From: Polyangiaceae bacterium
GTDB lineage: Bacteria; Myxococcota_A; Polyangia; Polyangiales; Polyangiaceae
DNA: 36,921 nucleotides
Direction: 5' to 3'
Assembly (NCBI GenBank): GCA_020848455.1
Contig: JADLAB010000285.1
Coordinates: 1-36,921, forward strand
Shown: one piece after another, positions 24,028-32,773 of the stretch
How the letters are laid out: every line of letters begins with the position of its first letter
Position numbering within the stretch: position 1 is the stretch's first letter
Translations under genes and position numbers: made by a program
Notes under the pieces: generated by a model
Told to the model about the DNA's origin: nothing
The model's input: only the letters and a program-made list of their open reading frames with translations
The model's database searches: none

Positions 24028-24648
24028 TCAGCCCGTCGCGCGCCGCGGTGGCGGCCACGAAAGGGGCGTGGCGGCGGGCGGGGCGACCGACTCGGGCGGC
24101 TCCTCGACGCCGGACGGCTCGAGCGCGAGCGGCCGCACGCGCTCGAGCGCGCGCGACAGGCACAGGTGGAAGCGGCGGGCGCTCGGGCCCGGCAGGGCGC
24201 CGTCGAAGAGGTCGAAGAGCGCGGCGTACACGAGCCCGCGCGCCTCGCCATCGAGCACGAGGGCGACCTCGCCGTCCTCGAAGCCGAGGCGCGCGACGTC
24301 GACGAGCGAGAACTCGACCGAGCGCCCCGCGGCGTCGACGAGCAGGCACACCCCGTCGCCGATCGCCCAGCAGAGCCGCCCGCTCCGCCGGTAGCGGAGG
24401 CCGAGCTCGAGCGCGGCGCGAGCGCCGCGCAGCAGCAGGCCCGCGGCAAAGACGAGGCCCGAGGCCGCGAGCAGCTCGGGCCAGCACACGCCCGACTCGG
24501 CCGCGAGCGCGTCGACCGCGAACGGGGCCGCGACGAGCGCGACGAGCGCCGCCCCGAGGATGCGGCCGGCCGGCCTCCAGACGTCGGCGCCCGCGTGGTG
24601 AGAGCCCGGGTGGGCGGACCGGAAGCGCGCAAAGGCGGAGCCATGCAT
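24028..24648 (-). CDS. Hypothetical two-TM membrane protein
   Basis: This 206-residue protein has two hydrophobic helices near the N-terminus (about 31-50 and 60-75), followed by a soluble part (about 85-180) with alternating strands such as GRLCWAIGDGVCLLVDAAGRSVEFSLVDVARLGFEDGEVALVLDG. The end is Pro/Ala-rich. The layout resembles bacterial PH-like (bPH) or DUF membrane proteins, but no family is recognised with confidence. Codon use and protein composition look like a real gene. ATG 24648 is chosen; the in-frame codons upstream include a GTG. The next gene is divergent, 174 nt away. Confidence 0.75.
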   Translation of the reverse strand: MHGSAFARFRSAHPGSHHAGADVWRPAGRILGAALVALVAAPFAVDALAAESGVCWPELLAASGLVFAAGLLLRGARAALELGLRYRRSGRLCWAIGDGVCLLVDAAGRSVEFSLVDVARLGFEDGEVALVLDGEARGLVYAALFDLFDGALPGPSARRFHLCLSRALERVRPLALEPSGVEEPPESVAPPAATPLSWPPPRRATG

Positions 24649-24822
24649 ACGTCGATCACGGACCACGGCCGCGCGAAGAAGTTCCGGATAATCATGAAAA
24701 GAAAGGAGAAATTCGCCGGAGCGCCAGTCTTCCGCCCGGGCTGGACGGCCGGGGTCGCGTCCGCGGCGCGTCCCCTGCCCGTTCACGGTGCACGACGCGG
24801 CTCGCTGACCTAGAGTGGCAGC
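24649..24822. other. Divergent intergenic region with an AT-rich patch
   Basis: This 174-nt gap has one AT-rich stretch (about 24681-24718, GATAATCATGAAAAGAAAGG-like), unusual for this genome and likely to hold promoter elements for the minus-strand membrane gene. The -10 of the plus-strand metallopeptidase lies at its far end. No RNA gene is recognised. Confidence 0.4.
24811..24816 (+). promoter_or_regulatory. -10-like hexamer TAGAGT, 6 nt before the gluzincin-like gene
   Basis: TAGAGT is followed by six bases and ATG 24823, without a Shine-Dalgarno sequence. The layout matches the leaderless arrangement seen elsewhere in this window. Confidence 0.5.
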
Positions 24823-26397
24823 ATGGTCGACGCCGTGGGGCCTCGGGGCGGCACCGCGGGGGCGCACCCGAGGCCCTGGCCCGACCTCGGCTGGCTGGCC
24901 TTCGCCGGTCTGGCGTGCCTCGCCTGCGGCGCCGGGCCCCCGGTCGCGCGGCACGGACGCGGTCCCCGCCCGCCGCCCGCGGTCGCGGGGCCGAGCTGCA
25001 GCTTCGAGGTGCGGCAACGCGCCGCCGGCAGGGGCCTGTTCGACGTCGAGGGACGCTGCCCCGGGGCCGGACTGGCGGGCTTCGCGCCGACGGAGCCGGC
25101 TGTCGCGGCCCACCTCACGGCGGTGACGACCGCGCGCGGCGCGCCGCTCGTGGCGACCAACGACGTCTTCACGCTGCCACCCGACGCGGCGCCCGAGGAC
25201 GCCGACGCCATCCGCTACACGGTCGACCTCGACGCGCTGGCCGAGGACCGCGAGGACTTCGACCTCGCCCTGCGCAGCGGCGGCTCGCTCCTGGCGCCGG
25301 CCTCGAGCTTCGTGCTCTGCCCGTCGCCCGCCTCGAAGGCGGGCGACATCGCCGTGACGGTGCGCATGCAGTCGGGGGAGCGCTTCACGAGCGGCATGCG
25401 CTTCGACGGCGAGCGCTACCACCTCGGGGCCCACGAGGTCGGCGTCTCGACCTACGGGGTCTTCGGGCGCTTCACGAGCGAGCCCTTCGAGCTGCCGGGA
25501 CGCTTCGCCCTCGGACCACCGCCGGCGCCGCCTGGCGCGGAGCCCCCGAAGGCCGCCGCGACCCGCGCGGCGATCGAGCTCGTGACGCTCGAGGGACCGC
25601 TCGAGAGCAGCGCGGCCGAGCGGCGCGCCTGGGTCGAGCGCGTGGCACGCGCCGTCGCGGCCTTCTACCGAGGCTTCCCGGTCGCCCGCACGGTCGTCGT
25701 GGTGGTGCCGCTCGCGGGCCACGGCGAGGTCGCCTTCGGCAAGGTCGTGCCGGCGAGCGGACCGACCGTGCTCCTGACCGTGGGCGCGAGCGCCGACGCG
25801 GCGGCGCTCGGGCGCGACTGGATCCTGGCGCACGAGCTCTTCCACCTCGGCGTGCCGTCCTTCGCCGGCCGCGGGAAATGGCTCGACGAGGGGCTCGCGA
25901 CCTATTTCGAGCCGCTCGTGCGCGTGCGCGCCGGCCTGCTCGACCCGGCGATCGCCTGGCGCGACTTCTACTACGGCATGCGGGCGGCGGCCGCGGCGCT
26001 CGGTGCCGGACGGCTCGACGCCGCCAAGGACTACCGCGACGTGTACTGGGGCGGCGCGCTCATCGCGCTGCTCACCGACCTGGCGGCGCGGGAACGCGCG
26101 GCCGGAGGGGTCGGGCTCGAGGTGGGGCTCCGGGCCGTGCTCGGCGCGGGCGGCGACGCGAGCACGGTGTGGTCGCTCGAGGACGTGGTGCGCGCGGTGG
26201 ATGGCGCGCTCGGGGCGCCGCTGCTCGCCGAGCACACGCGGACCTACGCCGAGCGCGGCGCGCCCGTCGATGTCGACGCCCTGTTCGCGGCGCTCGGCGT
26301 GCACGTCGACGGCGAGCAGGTGAGCTTCGACGACGACGCCCCGCGCGCCGCGCTGCGCCGCGCGCTCGTCGCCGGCGACCCGGCGCCGAGCGACTAG
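24823..26397 (+). CDS. Gluzincin-like (peptidase MA/M61-type) metallopeptidase lipoprotein
   Basis: This 524-residue exported protein has a signal-like segment ending LACLAC (lipid Cys at about 32 or 35), then a beta-rich domain (about 55-245) and a peptidase-like domain. The zinc site is HELFH (337-341) followed 14 residues later by E356 in KWLDEGLATYFE, the spacing typical of the peptidase MA-like group and shorter than the 18 residues of M1. The zinc ligands and the catalytic Glu (E338) are intact, so activity is plausible. The substrate is unknown. Its TAG stop and the TAG of the opposite-strand kinase gene share the bases CTAG. Confidence 0.88.
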   Translation: MVDAVGPRGGTAGAHPRPWPDLGWLAFAGLACLACGAGPPVARHGRGPRPPPAVAGPSCSFEVRQRAAGRGLFDVEGRCPGAGLAGFAPTEPAVAAHLTAVTTARGAPLVATNDVFTLPPDAAPEDADAIRYTVDLDALAEDREDFDLALRSGGSLLAPASSFVLCPSPASKAGDIAVTVRMQSGERFTSGMRFDGERYHLGAHEVGVSTYGVFGRFTSEPFELPGRFALGPPPAPPGAEPPKAAATRAAIELVTLEGPLESSAAERRAWVERVARAVAAFYRGFPVARTVVVVVPLAGHGEVAFGKVVPASGPTVLLTVGASADAAALGRDWILAHELFHLGVPSFAGRGKWLDEGLATYFEPLVRVRAGLLDPAIAWRDFYYGMRAAAAALGAGRLDAAKDYRDVYWGGALIALLTDLAARERAAGGVGLEVGLRAVLGAGGDASTVWSLEDVVRAVDGALGAPLLAEHTRTYAERGAPVDVDALFAALGVHVDGEQVSFDDDAPRAALRRALVAGDPAPSD

Positions 26398-29300
26398 CCC
26401 GGGTTCGAGGCGCGCGGGCCGCCGCTCTGCGTGCCGTGGGCCCGCGCGCGCTCGAGCACGGCGCGCACCGGCGGGCGCTTGAAGTAGAGCGCGCGGTGGG
26501 CGCGGTCGCGGATGTAGCTAGCGAGCCGGTCGACGTGCCCGAGGGCGCGCTGGCACACGTCCTTGATCATCGCCGGGGGCTCGTCCTCGCCCTCGGCCGC
26601 CCCGAGCGACGAGGCGCACATGGCCTCGCAGCACAGCGAGCGCACCTCGAGGCCGTACTCGGAGCCCTCCATCGCCTCGACGGCGCCGAAGGCCGTCGTC
26701 GCCAGCAAGAGGCCCGCCGACTGGTTGCCGAGCGCCACGCGCGCCACCGCCTCGATGGCGGTGGCGTACACGTGGTAGCTGCCGAGCGCCTGCCCCTCGG
26801 CGAGGGGTCGTGCCTCGGCGGCGTAGGCCGCGGCGGCCTCGTCGTCGCCGTCCGCGCGGGCGATCAGCGCCCGCAGGATGAGCGCGTGGCAGGTGTCGTA
26901 CACGCTGCCGCCGACGGCGGTGAGCGCGCTCGCGTCGCCGAAGAGCGTACGGGCCGCCTCGAGGTCGCCGCGCTCGAGCAGCACGCCGGCCGTCACGAGC
27001 AGGGTGTCCACCCGACCGTCGAGGTCGTCGTAGCGGTCGTGCGCCTCGCGCGCGCGCGCTAGGTAGGCGAGCCCGTGATCGACGTCGCCGAGCCGCGCGT
27101 AGCTCTGCCCCACGTTGCTCAGCGTCTTGGCCACCTGGAAGCGCCCGCCGATCATGACGTCGAGCGCGATCGAGGCGAGACACATCGAGATCGTGTCCTC
27201 GAAGCGCCCGAGCGTGAAGAGCGCGAAGCCGAGCGCGTTGCGGGCGCGCGCCTCGCTGCGCCGGGCGCCGAGCTCGTGGAGCATGGCGATGGCCTCGGCG
27301 TGGGCCTCGCAGGCGGCGTGCAGCCGTCCGGCGCGCCGCAAGAGCACGCCTTTGGTGCGCAGCACCTCCGCCCGCGACAGGAGCGAGACCGCGCCCGCCG
27401 TCGAGGCCACGCGCAGCGCGCGCTCGCACGCCTCGAGCGCGCCGTTGGCGTCGCCGAGGTCGCGCAACAGCTCGCACAGGTTGATGAGCGCATCGACCTC
27501 GACGTCCGGGCGCTTCGCGAGCCGCGCCAGCTCCGCGGCGCGCTGCGCCACCGGCAGCCCGCGCGCCATGGCTCCCTCGTCGAGGTCGAAGCGCGCGGTG
27601 CGCACCAGGGCCTCGGCGATCCAGGCGGCCTGCCGGGTCTCGCGCGCGAGCTTGCGCAGGGCCGCGAGGTGCTGGATGCGCTCCGGGCGCTGCCCCGCCT
27701 GGCGGTAGATGCCCTCGAGCGCCTCGTGCGCCACGAGCCGGCGCGTGTCGCCGCTCGGCAAGAGCGCGAGCGCGCGCTGGAAGTAGCGCAGGGCGAGCTG
27801 CGTCTGGTTGGCGGAGCGCGCCGCCGTCGCGGCCTCGATGTAGAGCTCGGCGGCCGGGCCCGGCATCTCGCCGCGCTCGAGGTGCTGCGCCACGATCGCG
27901 GCCGAGAGCCCGCGTGCCAGCGGCGTGGTGGCGAGGTGCTCGCCGAGCCGCCGGTGCATGCGCGTCCGGTGCACGGCGTCGAGCGCGTGGTAGGCCACGT
28001 CGCGCGCCAGCGGATGGCGGAAGTCGACGGCGCGGACCTTCTTGTCGCACATGCCGCGCGCACACAGCCGGGCGATGGCCTCGTCGTCGACGAGCCGCGC
28101 CAGCGTGATGAGGTCGGGCTCGGCGAGCGGACCGCCGGCGACCGCCAGCCAGTCGACGACGTCGTGCTCGGCGGGCGGCAGCTCGCGCAGGCGGTCGCCG
28201 ACGAGCTGCTCGATCGTGGACGGCAGCGCGTCGGCCCCGTCGCCCGCGCGCTCCTCGTGGCGCACGAGCACGGCCTCGGCCGGCGCGGCCGAGGCGTGGG
28301 CGCCGGCCGCGTCCGGTGCGCGCCCGCCCGGGGCGGGTGCCGCCGGACGCTCGACGATCTCGAGCGCCCCGCGCTCGAGCATCGCGTCGACCATCTCGAG
28401 CAGGAAGTACGGGTTGCCGCCGACGCGCGGGACGAGCTCGCGGCACACCGCCGCCACGCCCTCGCGCACGCCGAGCCGCGCCTGCACGAGCCGGATCTGG
28501 TCGTCGGCGCCTAGACCGCCGAGCTCGATGCGCACGAGGTCCTCGAGGAAGGGGTTGGCCTGCTCGTCGGGGCGCGTGAGGAGCAGGATCAGCACCGGCA
28601 GGGCCTCGCGGCGCGACAGCACCTGCTGCAAGAGCTCGAGGCTCGGGCGGTCCGCCCACTGCAGGCCGTCGATGACGATGACGACCGGCCGCTCGCGCGC
28701 CACGGCGCCGATGAGCAGGCGCACGCCCCGCACCACGAGCTCGTGGCGATAGCTCGCGGCGTCCTCCTCCTGCTCGACGCGCTGCCGCCCGGTCACGAGC
28801 TCGGCGACCCGTGCGACCAGGCGGTCGACCTTGCCCGAGTCGGCCTCGACCTGGAGGATCTCGCGCACGCGCGCCACCACCGTCTCGTGACTGTCGTCGA
28901 TGCCGGAGCCGGTCACCTCGCGCAGCAGATCGCTCACCGCGGCGTACGGCAGGTCGATCTTCACCGGCGAGCACTCCACGCGCAGCGTGCGGCACTCCTC
29001 GGGCAGCTCCGCGACGAAGGCCTCGACGAGCGCCGTCTTGCCGATGCCCATCTCGCCCACGACCACGCGCGCCGCGAGCTCGCCGCCGCGCCCGCCCGGC
29101 AAGGGCGCCACCGAGCGGAGGCCGAGCGGCGCCTCCGGGCGGCGACTCGGCAGGGGCGGCAGCGCGGGGGCGTCCACCGCGACCGGCCCGGGCGCGGCGC
29201 TCTCGCGCCGGTCGGGGCGCAGCGAGGCCTTCGGGTCGCGCCGCGCCGGTGGCGGCACGCTGTGGCGCGAGGGCTGCACGGCGTGATGGTAGGCCGCGTG

Positions 29301-31190
29301 CAGATCGGCCTTCTCGGCGTCGCGGCCGACGAGATCGCTCGGCGCCAGCGCGAGCTCGGCCATGCGCTCGTCGGCGGTGATGGGACGGTGCAGCACGTAG
29401 GCGCGCATGCGCTCCGGCACGTTGTGGCGCTCCGCCTCGGCGAGCTCGATCGAGGGGCCGTCGCTCCAGCGGAACTCGCGGCGCACGAGGCGGTAGACGC
29501 CGCCGGCCACCCAGGTCTTGCCGAACGGGGTGCGCGACCCGAGCTCGGCCGCGAGGTAGCCCGCCGGCTCGTGGAGATCGTGGTGCTCCAGGTTGCCGAG
29601 CTCGTCGCGCTCGCCGGACGCCATGCCGCGCACCACGGCCACCGACCCGCGGATCTGCACGGGCAGATCCTGCGAGGCGCCCGCGAGCGCCTCGTGGATG
29701 TCGATGGCGATGAAGGCGGCCTCGCGCGCCGCGCGCGCGGGGTTCTGAAGCAGGCCGACGACCGCGATGCCGAAGGGGTCGCCGTCGCGCGGCAACGCCT
29801 CGGCGCCCTGCACCTGCGAGGCCGCGGCGAGCGGCACGGCGGGCGACAGGGCCACGCGCGACGCCGCCGCCTCGCTCACCTCGAGCCGCACCGGCACGCC
29901 CGCGGCGAGGGCGACGGCGGCGCGCTCACCCGGCCCGGAGCCGGGCGGCGGCAGCGGCAACGCCTCGCGCCCCGTGCGCCAGGACCACACCGCGCCGCGC
30001 TTGTAGGCGATGGCCTCGAAGGTGGCCCGCGTCGAGGCGAGCACGCGGGTCGCCGCCGCATCGCCGAGCGCCTCGGAGAGCTCCTCGAAGCCCTCGAGGC
30101 GCAGCGTGACGACGGCGACGTGGCGCACCTCGCGCACCACGCGCCGCGAGGGCTGCTGCTCCGCCGTGCCGAGCTGGCTGAGATCGGCGGCTTGCGTCCG
30201 CGGCTTGCGGACCGCGGCCAGCGTGCGGGGCTCCTCCTCGTCGCCGATCGTGCCGCCGTCGCGGCCGAGCAGCTCGTGGATCATCGCCTCGATGCTGGTC
30301 TGGTCGACGAGCTTCTGGTTCTCGAGCAGGGCGCGACCGACCGCGAAGCTGAGCTCGCGGGCGGTGCGGAAGCGGTCGTCGGGCGCGCGCGCCAGGGCCT
30401 GCATCACGATGCGCTCGAGCTCCGGGGGCACGCCGTCGACCGCGGAGGAGGGCGGCCGCACCGCGCCGTGGCGCACCGCCTCGGCCAGGGCGGCGTCCTT
30501 CAGGGCGCCGTACGGCGAGCGCAGCGTCAGCATCTCGTAGAGCACCACGCCGAGCGCGTAGACGTCGCTGCGTCGGTCGACGCGCTCGCCCCGCGCCTGC
30601 TCGGGCGACATGTAGGCCACCTTGCCCCGGAGGATCCCGGTCTCTTCCCGGAACAGGTTGGCGCTCGCGATGCCGAAGTCGGCGATCTTCACCACACCGC
30701 CGTAGGAGATGAGGATGTTCTGGGGCGAGACGTCGCGGTGCACGATGGCGAGCGGCAGCCCGCCCTCGTCCTTGCGCTCGTGCGCGTAGTGCAGGCCCTT
30801 GGCCACCTCGCTGACCACGAAGGCAGAGACCCACGGCGGCAGCGTGCGCTCGCGCTTGCGCGCGGCGCGGATGAGCTTGCCGAGGTCGACGCCCTCCACG
30901 TACTCCATCGACAGGAGCAGCTCGTCGCCGTGGTGGCTGAACTCGTACACCTGCACGATGTTCGGGTGGTTCAGGCGCGTGGCGAGCTGCGCCTCCTCGA
31001 CGAACATGTGCCGGAAGCGCCGCGAGCCGGTGTGCTCCGGCAGGATGCGCTTGACGACGAGGAGCTTGAAGGTGCCCTCGGCGCCGCGCTTCTTGGCGAG
31101 GAACACCTCGGCCATGCCACCCGAGCCGAGGCGCCGGATGAGCTCGAAGCCCGACAGCTCGAGCGGGCTCTGGCGCGGCGGTTCGGTCAT
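26394..31190 (-). CDS. Serine/threonine kinase - cyclase-like - AAA ATPase - TPR signalling protein
   Basis: This 1598-residue cytoplasmic protein has four parts. An apparently active Hanks-type kinase (about 15-290) has GSGGMAEV, K47, HRDVSPQN (151-158), DFG (171-173) and SPEQ. A class III nucleotide-cyclase-like domain (about 355-600) is decayed: the metal-binding first segment reads VTLRLEGFEELSEAL without the Asp, and the second-metal block is TGREALPL. A STAND/AAA_16-type ATPase starts at LVGRDAE (620-626), is split by an 80-residue Pro-rich insert, and has Walker A GEMGIGKT (712-719) and Walker B VVIVID (836-841). A long TPR array runs from about 1050 to the end. The layout resembles PknK or TOMM-system kinase/cyclase fusions. 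No cognate cluster is nearby. Confidence 0.95.
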   Translation of the reverse strand: MTEPPRQSPLELSGFELIRRLGSGGMAEVFLAKKRGAEGTFKLLVVKRILPEHTGSRRFRHMFVEEAQLATRLNHPNIVQVYEFSHHGDELLLSMEYVEGVDLGKLIRAARKRERTLPPWVSAFVVSEVAKGLHYAHERKDEGGLPLAIVHRDVSPQNILISYGGVVKIADFGIASANLFREETGILRGKVAYMSPEQARGERVDRRSDVYALGVVLYEMLTLRSPYGALKDAALAEAVRHGAVRPPSSAVDGVPPELERIVMQALARAPDDRFRTARELSFAVGRALLENQKLVDQTSIEAMIHELLGRDGGTIGDEEEPRTLAAVRKPRTQAADLSQLGTAEQQPSRRVVREVRHVAVVTLRLEGFEELSEALGDAAATRVLASTRATFEAIAYKRGAVWSWRTGREALPLPPPGSGPGERAAVALAAGVPVRLEVSEAAASRVALSPAVPLAAASQVQGAEALPRDGDPFGIAVVGLLQNPARAAREAAFIAIDIHEALAGASQDLPVQIRGSVAVVRGMASGERDELGNLEHHDLHEPAGYLAAELGSRTPFGKTWVAGGVYRLVRREFRWSDGPSIELAEAERHNVPERMRAYVLHRPITADERMAELALAPSDLVGRDAEKADLHAAYHHAVQPSRHSVPPPARRDPKASLRPDRRESAAPGPVAVDAPALPPLPSRRPEAPLGLRSVAPLPGGRGGELAARVVVGEMGIGKTALVEAFVAELPEECRTLRVECSPVKIDLPYAAVSDLLREVTGSGIDDSHETVVARVREILQVEADSGKVDRLVARVAELVTGRQRVEQEEDAASYRHELVVRGVRLLIGAVARERPVVIVIDGLQWADRPSLELLQQVLSRREALPVLILLLTRPDEQANPFLEDLVRIELGGLGADDQIRLVQARLGVREGVAAVCRELVPRVGGNPYFLLEMVDAMLERGALEIVERPAAPAPGGRAPDAAGAHASAAPAEAVLVRHEERAGDGADALPSTIEQLVGDRLRELPPAEHDVVDWLAVAGGPLAEPDLITLARLVDDEAIARLCARGMCDKKVRAVDFRHPLARDVAYHALDAVHRTRMHRRLGEHLATTPLARGLSAAIVAQHLERGEMPGPAAELYIEAATAARSANQTQLALRYFQRALALLPSGDTRRLVAHEALEGIYRQAGQRPERIQHLAALRKLARETRQAAWIAEALVRTARFDLDEGAMARGLPVAQRAAELARLAKRPDVEVDALINLCELLRDLGDANGALEACERALRVASTAGAVSLLSRAEVLRTKGVLLRRAGRLHAACEAHAEAIAMLHELGARRSEARARNALGFALFTLGRFEDTISMCLASIALDVMIGGRFQVAKTLSNVGQSYARLGDVDHGLAYLARAREAHDRYDDLDGRVDTLLVTAGVLLERGDLEAARTLFGDASALTAVGGSVYDTCHALILRALIARADGDDEAAAAYAAEARPLAEGQALGSYHVYATAIEAVARVALGNQSAGLLLATTAFGAVEAMEGSEYGLEVRSLCCEAMCASSLGAAEGEDEPPAMIKDVCQRALGHVDRLASYIRDRAHRALYFKRPPVRAVLERARAHGTQSGGPRASNPG

Positions 31191-31420
31191 CTGGGCTCGG
31201 CGATCGCGGCGAGCGCGCGCCCCCCTCGTGGCACGCGCTCGCGGCCGGCTCCACGCACGGCGTCCGAGCGCGCGATCGACACCGGGAACATAGCACTTCT
31301 CGGATCCGCCTGGCCTTGCTACTGTCCGGCCGAACGCGCGCCTGGCTCGGGTCTGGCAGTGCCACGCCGATCCGCCGTCTCCGACGGCGCCACGCCGCGC
31401 GCCGCCAACGCGAGCGACAG
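31191..31420. promoter_or_regulatory. Divergent promoter region between the kinase and the barrel protein
   Basis: This 230-nt region holds no gene. Candidate -10 elements are TATGTT on the minus strand (31292-31287), which would give the kinase a leader of about 90 nt, and TACTGT on the plus strand (31320-31325), which would give the barrel gene a leader of similar length. The -35 regions are weak on both sides. Confidence 0.35.
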
Positions 31421-32662
31421 ATGAAGATCGCCGGACGCACCTCGAGTCGCAGCGGGCTGCTCCCGCTGGCCGCCCTCCTCGTTTGCGGCGCGCCAGCCCT
31501 GGCCTCCGCCCAGCCCAAGCCCACCGAGCCCGACAAGCAAGGCGGTGAAGAGCCAGGCGAGACCCCGCCCGAGCCCGGCGCCCCCGAGCCACCTGCGCTG
31601 CCGCCCGCGGAGCCGGGCGGCTGGGGCGTCGGCGGCAAGGAGCCCGAGGGCAAGTACACGCCCAAGGGCAAGACCGGCGCCCTGCGCGAGAAGGAGCAAG
31701 AGGAGGAGGAGGCCCGCGCCCCCGAGGGCCCCGAGCAGCTCACGCCTCCGGGCTACATCTACGTCGACTCGGTCCTCGGCGTCGGGAGCATGCGCGTCGT
31801 CGTGCAGCCGAACGGGCCGACCGAGCTCTTCCCGACGGGCTCCTTCGTCATCGCCACCGGGTACCGGTTCGCGAAGATGTGGGGCGTCGGCGTGCGCTTC
31901 GGCATCGGCAGCGCCGCCGTGGACGGCCCCGACGAGGCACCGGGCGTCACACGCGACCACGATGCGTACAAGCGCATCGCGACGGGCGGGCTCGAGCTGT
32001 CGTTCAACCCGTACATCACGCTCCAGCCCAACCTGCACCTGCCGATCGGGGTCGCCTTCACGATGCCCACGCAGGCCGGTGACATGTTCGCGGACATCGA
32101 CAACCTCGCCGATCGCGGCACCGCGATCGTGAACCAGGCGCAGACCGAGGTGCGCGGCTGGGAAGATCGCGCCCTGTTCCTGCCGAAACGCTTCGGCTTC
32201 ACGCCCTCGGTCGGCGTGCGCTACGACAAGGCGCCGCTCGAGATCGAGGGCTCCACCAAGCTCGAGCTCGCCGCCAAGGTCGCCGGCAACGAGCCCGAGG
32301 ACGGAGCCGTCGCCGGGCAGCGCCCGCCGGTCGAAGCGAACTTCGTGGTGAACTGGGTCCTGTCGGGCAGCTTCTACTACCACCTGTTCGACGGCTACCT
32401 CGCGCCGGGCGCGCGCGTGTGGGTGGCCGCCGGCGGCATGCCCGAGAGCTCGGAGAGCCAGCGCTACGGCGGCGCGCAGTTCGTGCTCGAGCCCGGCGTC
32501 AAGACCTCGGTGCCGTTCACCGAGGACAAGAGCGTCGGGCTCAACGCGGGCCTCGCGTGGGTGCTGCCGTTCTCGGGCTCGCGTGGCGGTGCGCAGGCCG
32601 TCTCGGGCGAGAACCACTCCTTCGCGTGGGGCTTCCGCATCCGCACGGGGCTCTTCTTCTAG
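31421..32662 (+). CDS. Outer-membrane beta-barrel protein
   Basis: This 413-residue protein has a signal peptide (LLPLAALLVCGAPALASA, cleavage after about 30), a Pro/Glu/Gly-rich linker (31-105) and a beta-rich domain of alternating amphipathic strands (IYVDSVLGVGSM, GSFVIATGYRF, MWGVGVRFGIGS, ANFVVNWVLSGSFYYHL, VWVAAGG). It ends FRIRTGLFF, the C-terminal aromatic that guides barrel insertion. It is probably a porin-like or structural outer-membrane protein; transport specificity is unknown. I chose ATG 31421 because the signal peptide starts directly there, although no clear Shine-Dalgarno sequence is present. Confidence 0.88.
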   Translation: MKIAGRTSSRSGLLPLAALLVCGAPALASAQPKPTEPDKQGGEEPGETPPEPGAPEPPALPPAEPGGWGVGGKEPEGKYTPKGKTGALREKEQEEEEARAPEGPEQLTPPGYIYVDSVLGVGSMRVVVQPNGPTELFPTGSFVIATGYRFAKMWGVGVRFGIGSAAVDGPDEAPGVTRDHDAYKRIATGGLELSFNPYITLQPNLHLPIGVAFTMPTQAGDMFADIDNLADRGTAIVNQAQTEVRGWEDRALFLPKRFGFTPSVGVRYDKAPLEIEGSTKLELAAKVAGNEPEDGAVAGQRPPVEANFVVNWVLSGSFYYHLFDGYLAPGARVWVAAGGMPESSESQRYGGAQFVLEPGVKTSVPFTEDKSVGLNAGLAWVLPFSGSRGGAQAVSGENHSFAWGFRIRTGLFF

Positions 32663-32722
32663 CCGTCCGCCCCCGCTCCCTCGCCCGCCCCCGCGCGACA
32701 GTTCGTGCGGCGGGGCCGGCTT

Positions 32723-32734
32723 TGCGCTAGCGCA
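32723..32734. promoter_or_regulatory. 12-bp perfect palindrome upstream of the lipoprotein gene
   Basis: TGCGCTAGCGCA lies 39 nt before the ATG at 32774. It could be an operator or part of a -10 region (GCTAGC). The evidence is only its symmetry and position. Confidence 0.3.
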
Positions 32735-32773
32735 CGCCCACGCAGCACGCGCGATCCATGAGGAGTGGTGGCC

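Noticed and set aside
31225-31245. Possible sigma-54 promoter (TGGCACGCGCT...)
   Set aside because: The TGGCAC half is present, but the TTGC half at the fixed spacing is missing.
26518-31424. Long open frames of over 800 codons on both strands inside the kinase gene (e.g. minus 26518-28995 and plus 28743-31424)
   Set aside because: They are Arg/Ala/Gly-rich shadows caused by high GC at third positions. They have no recognisable domain, while the kinase frame has complete motifs.
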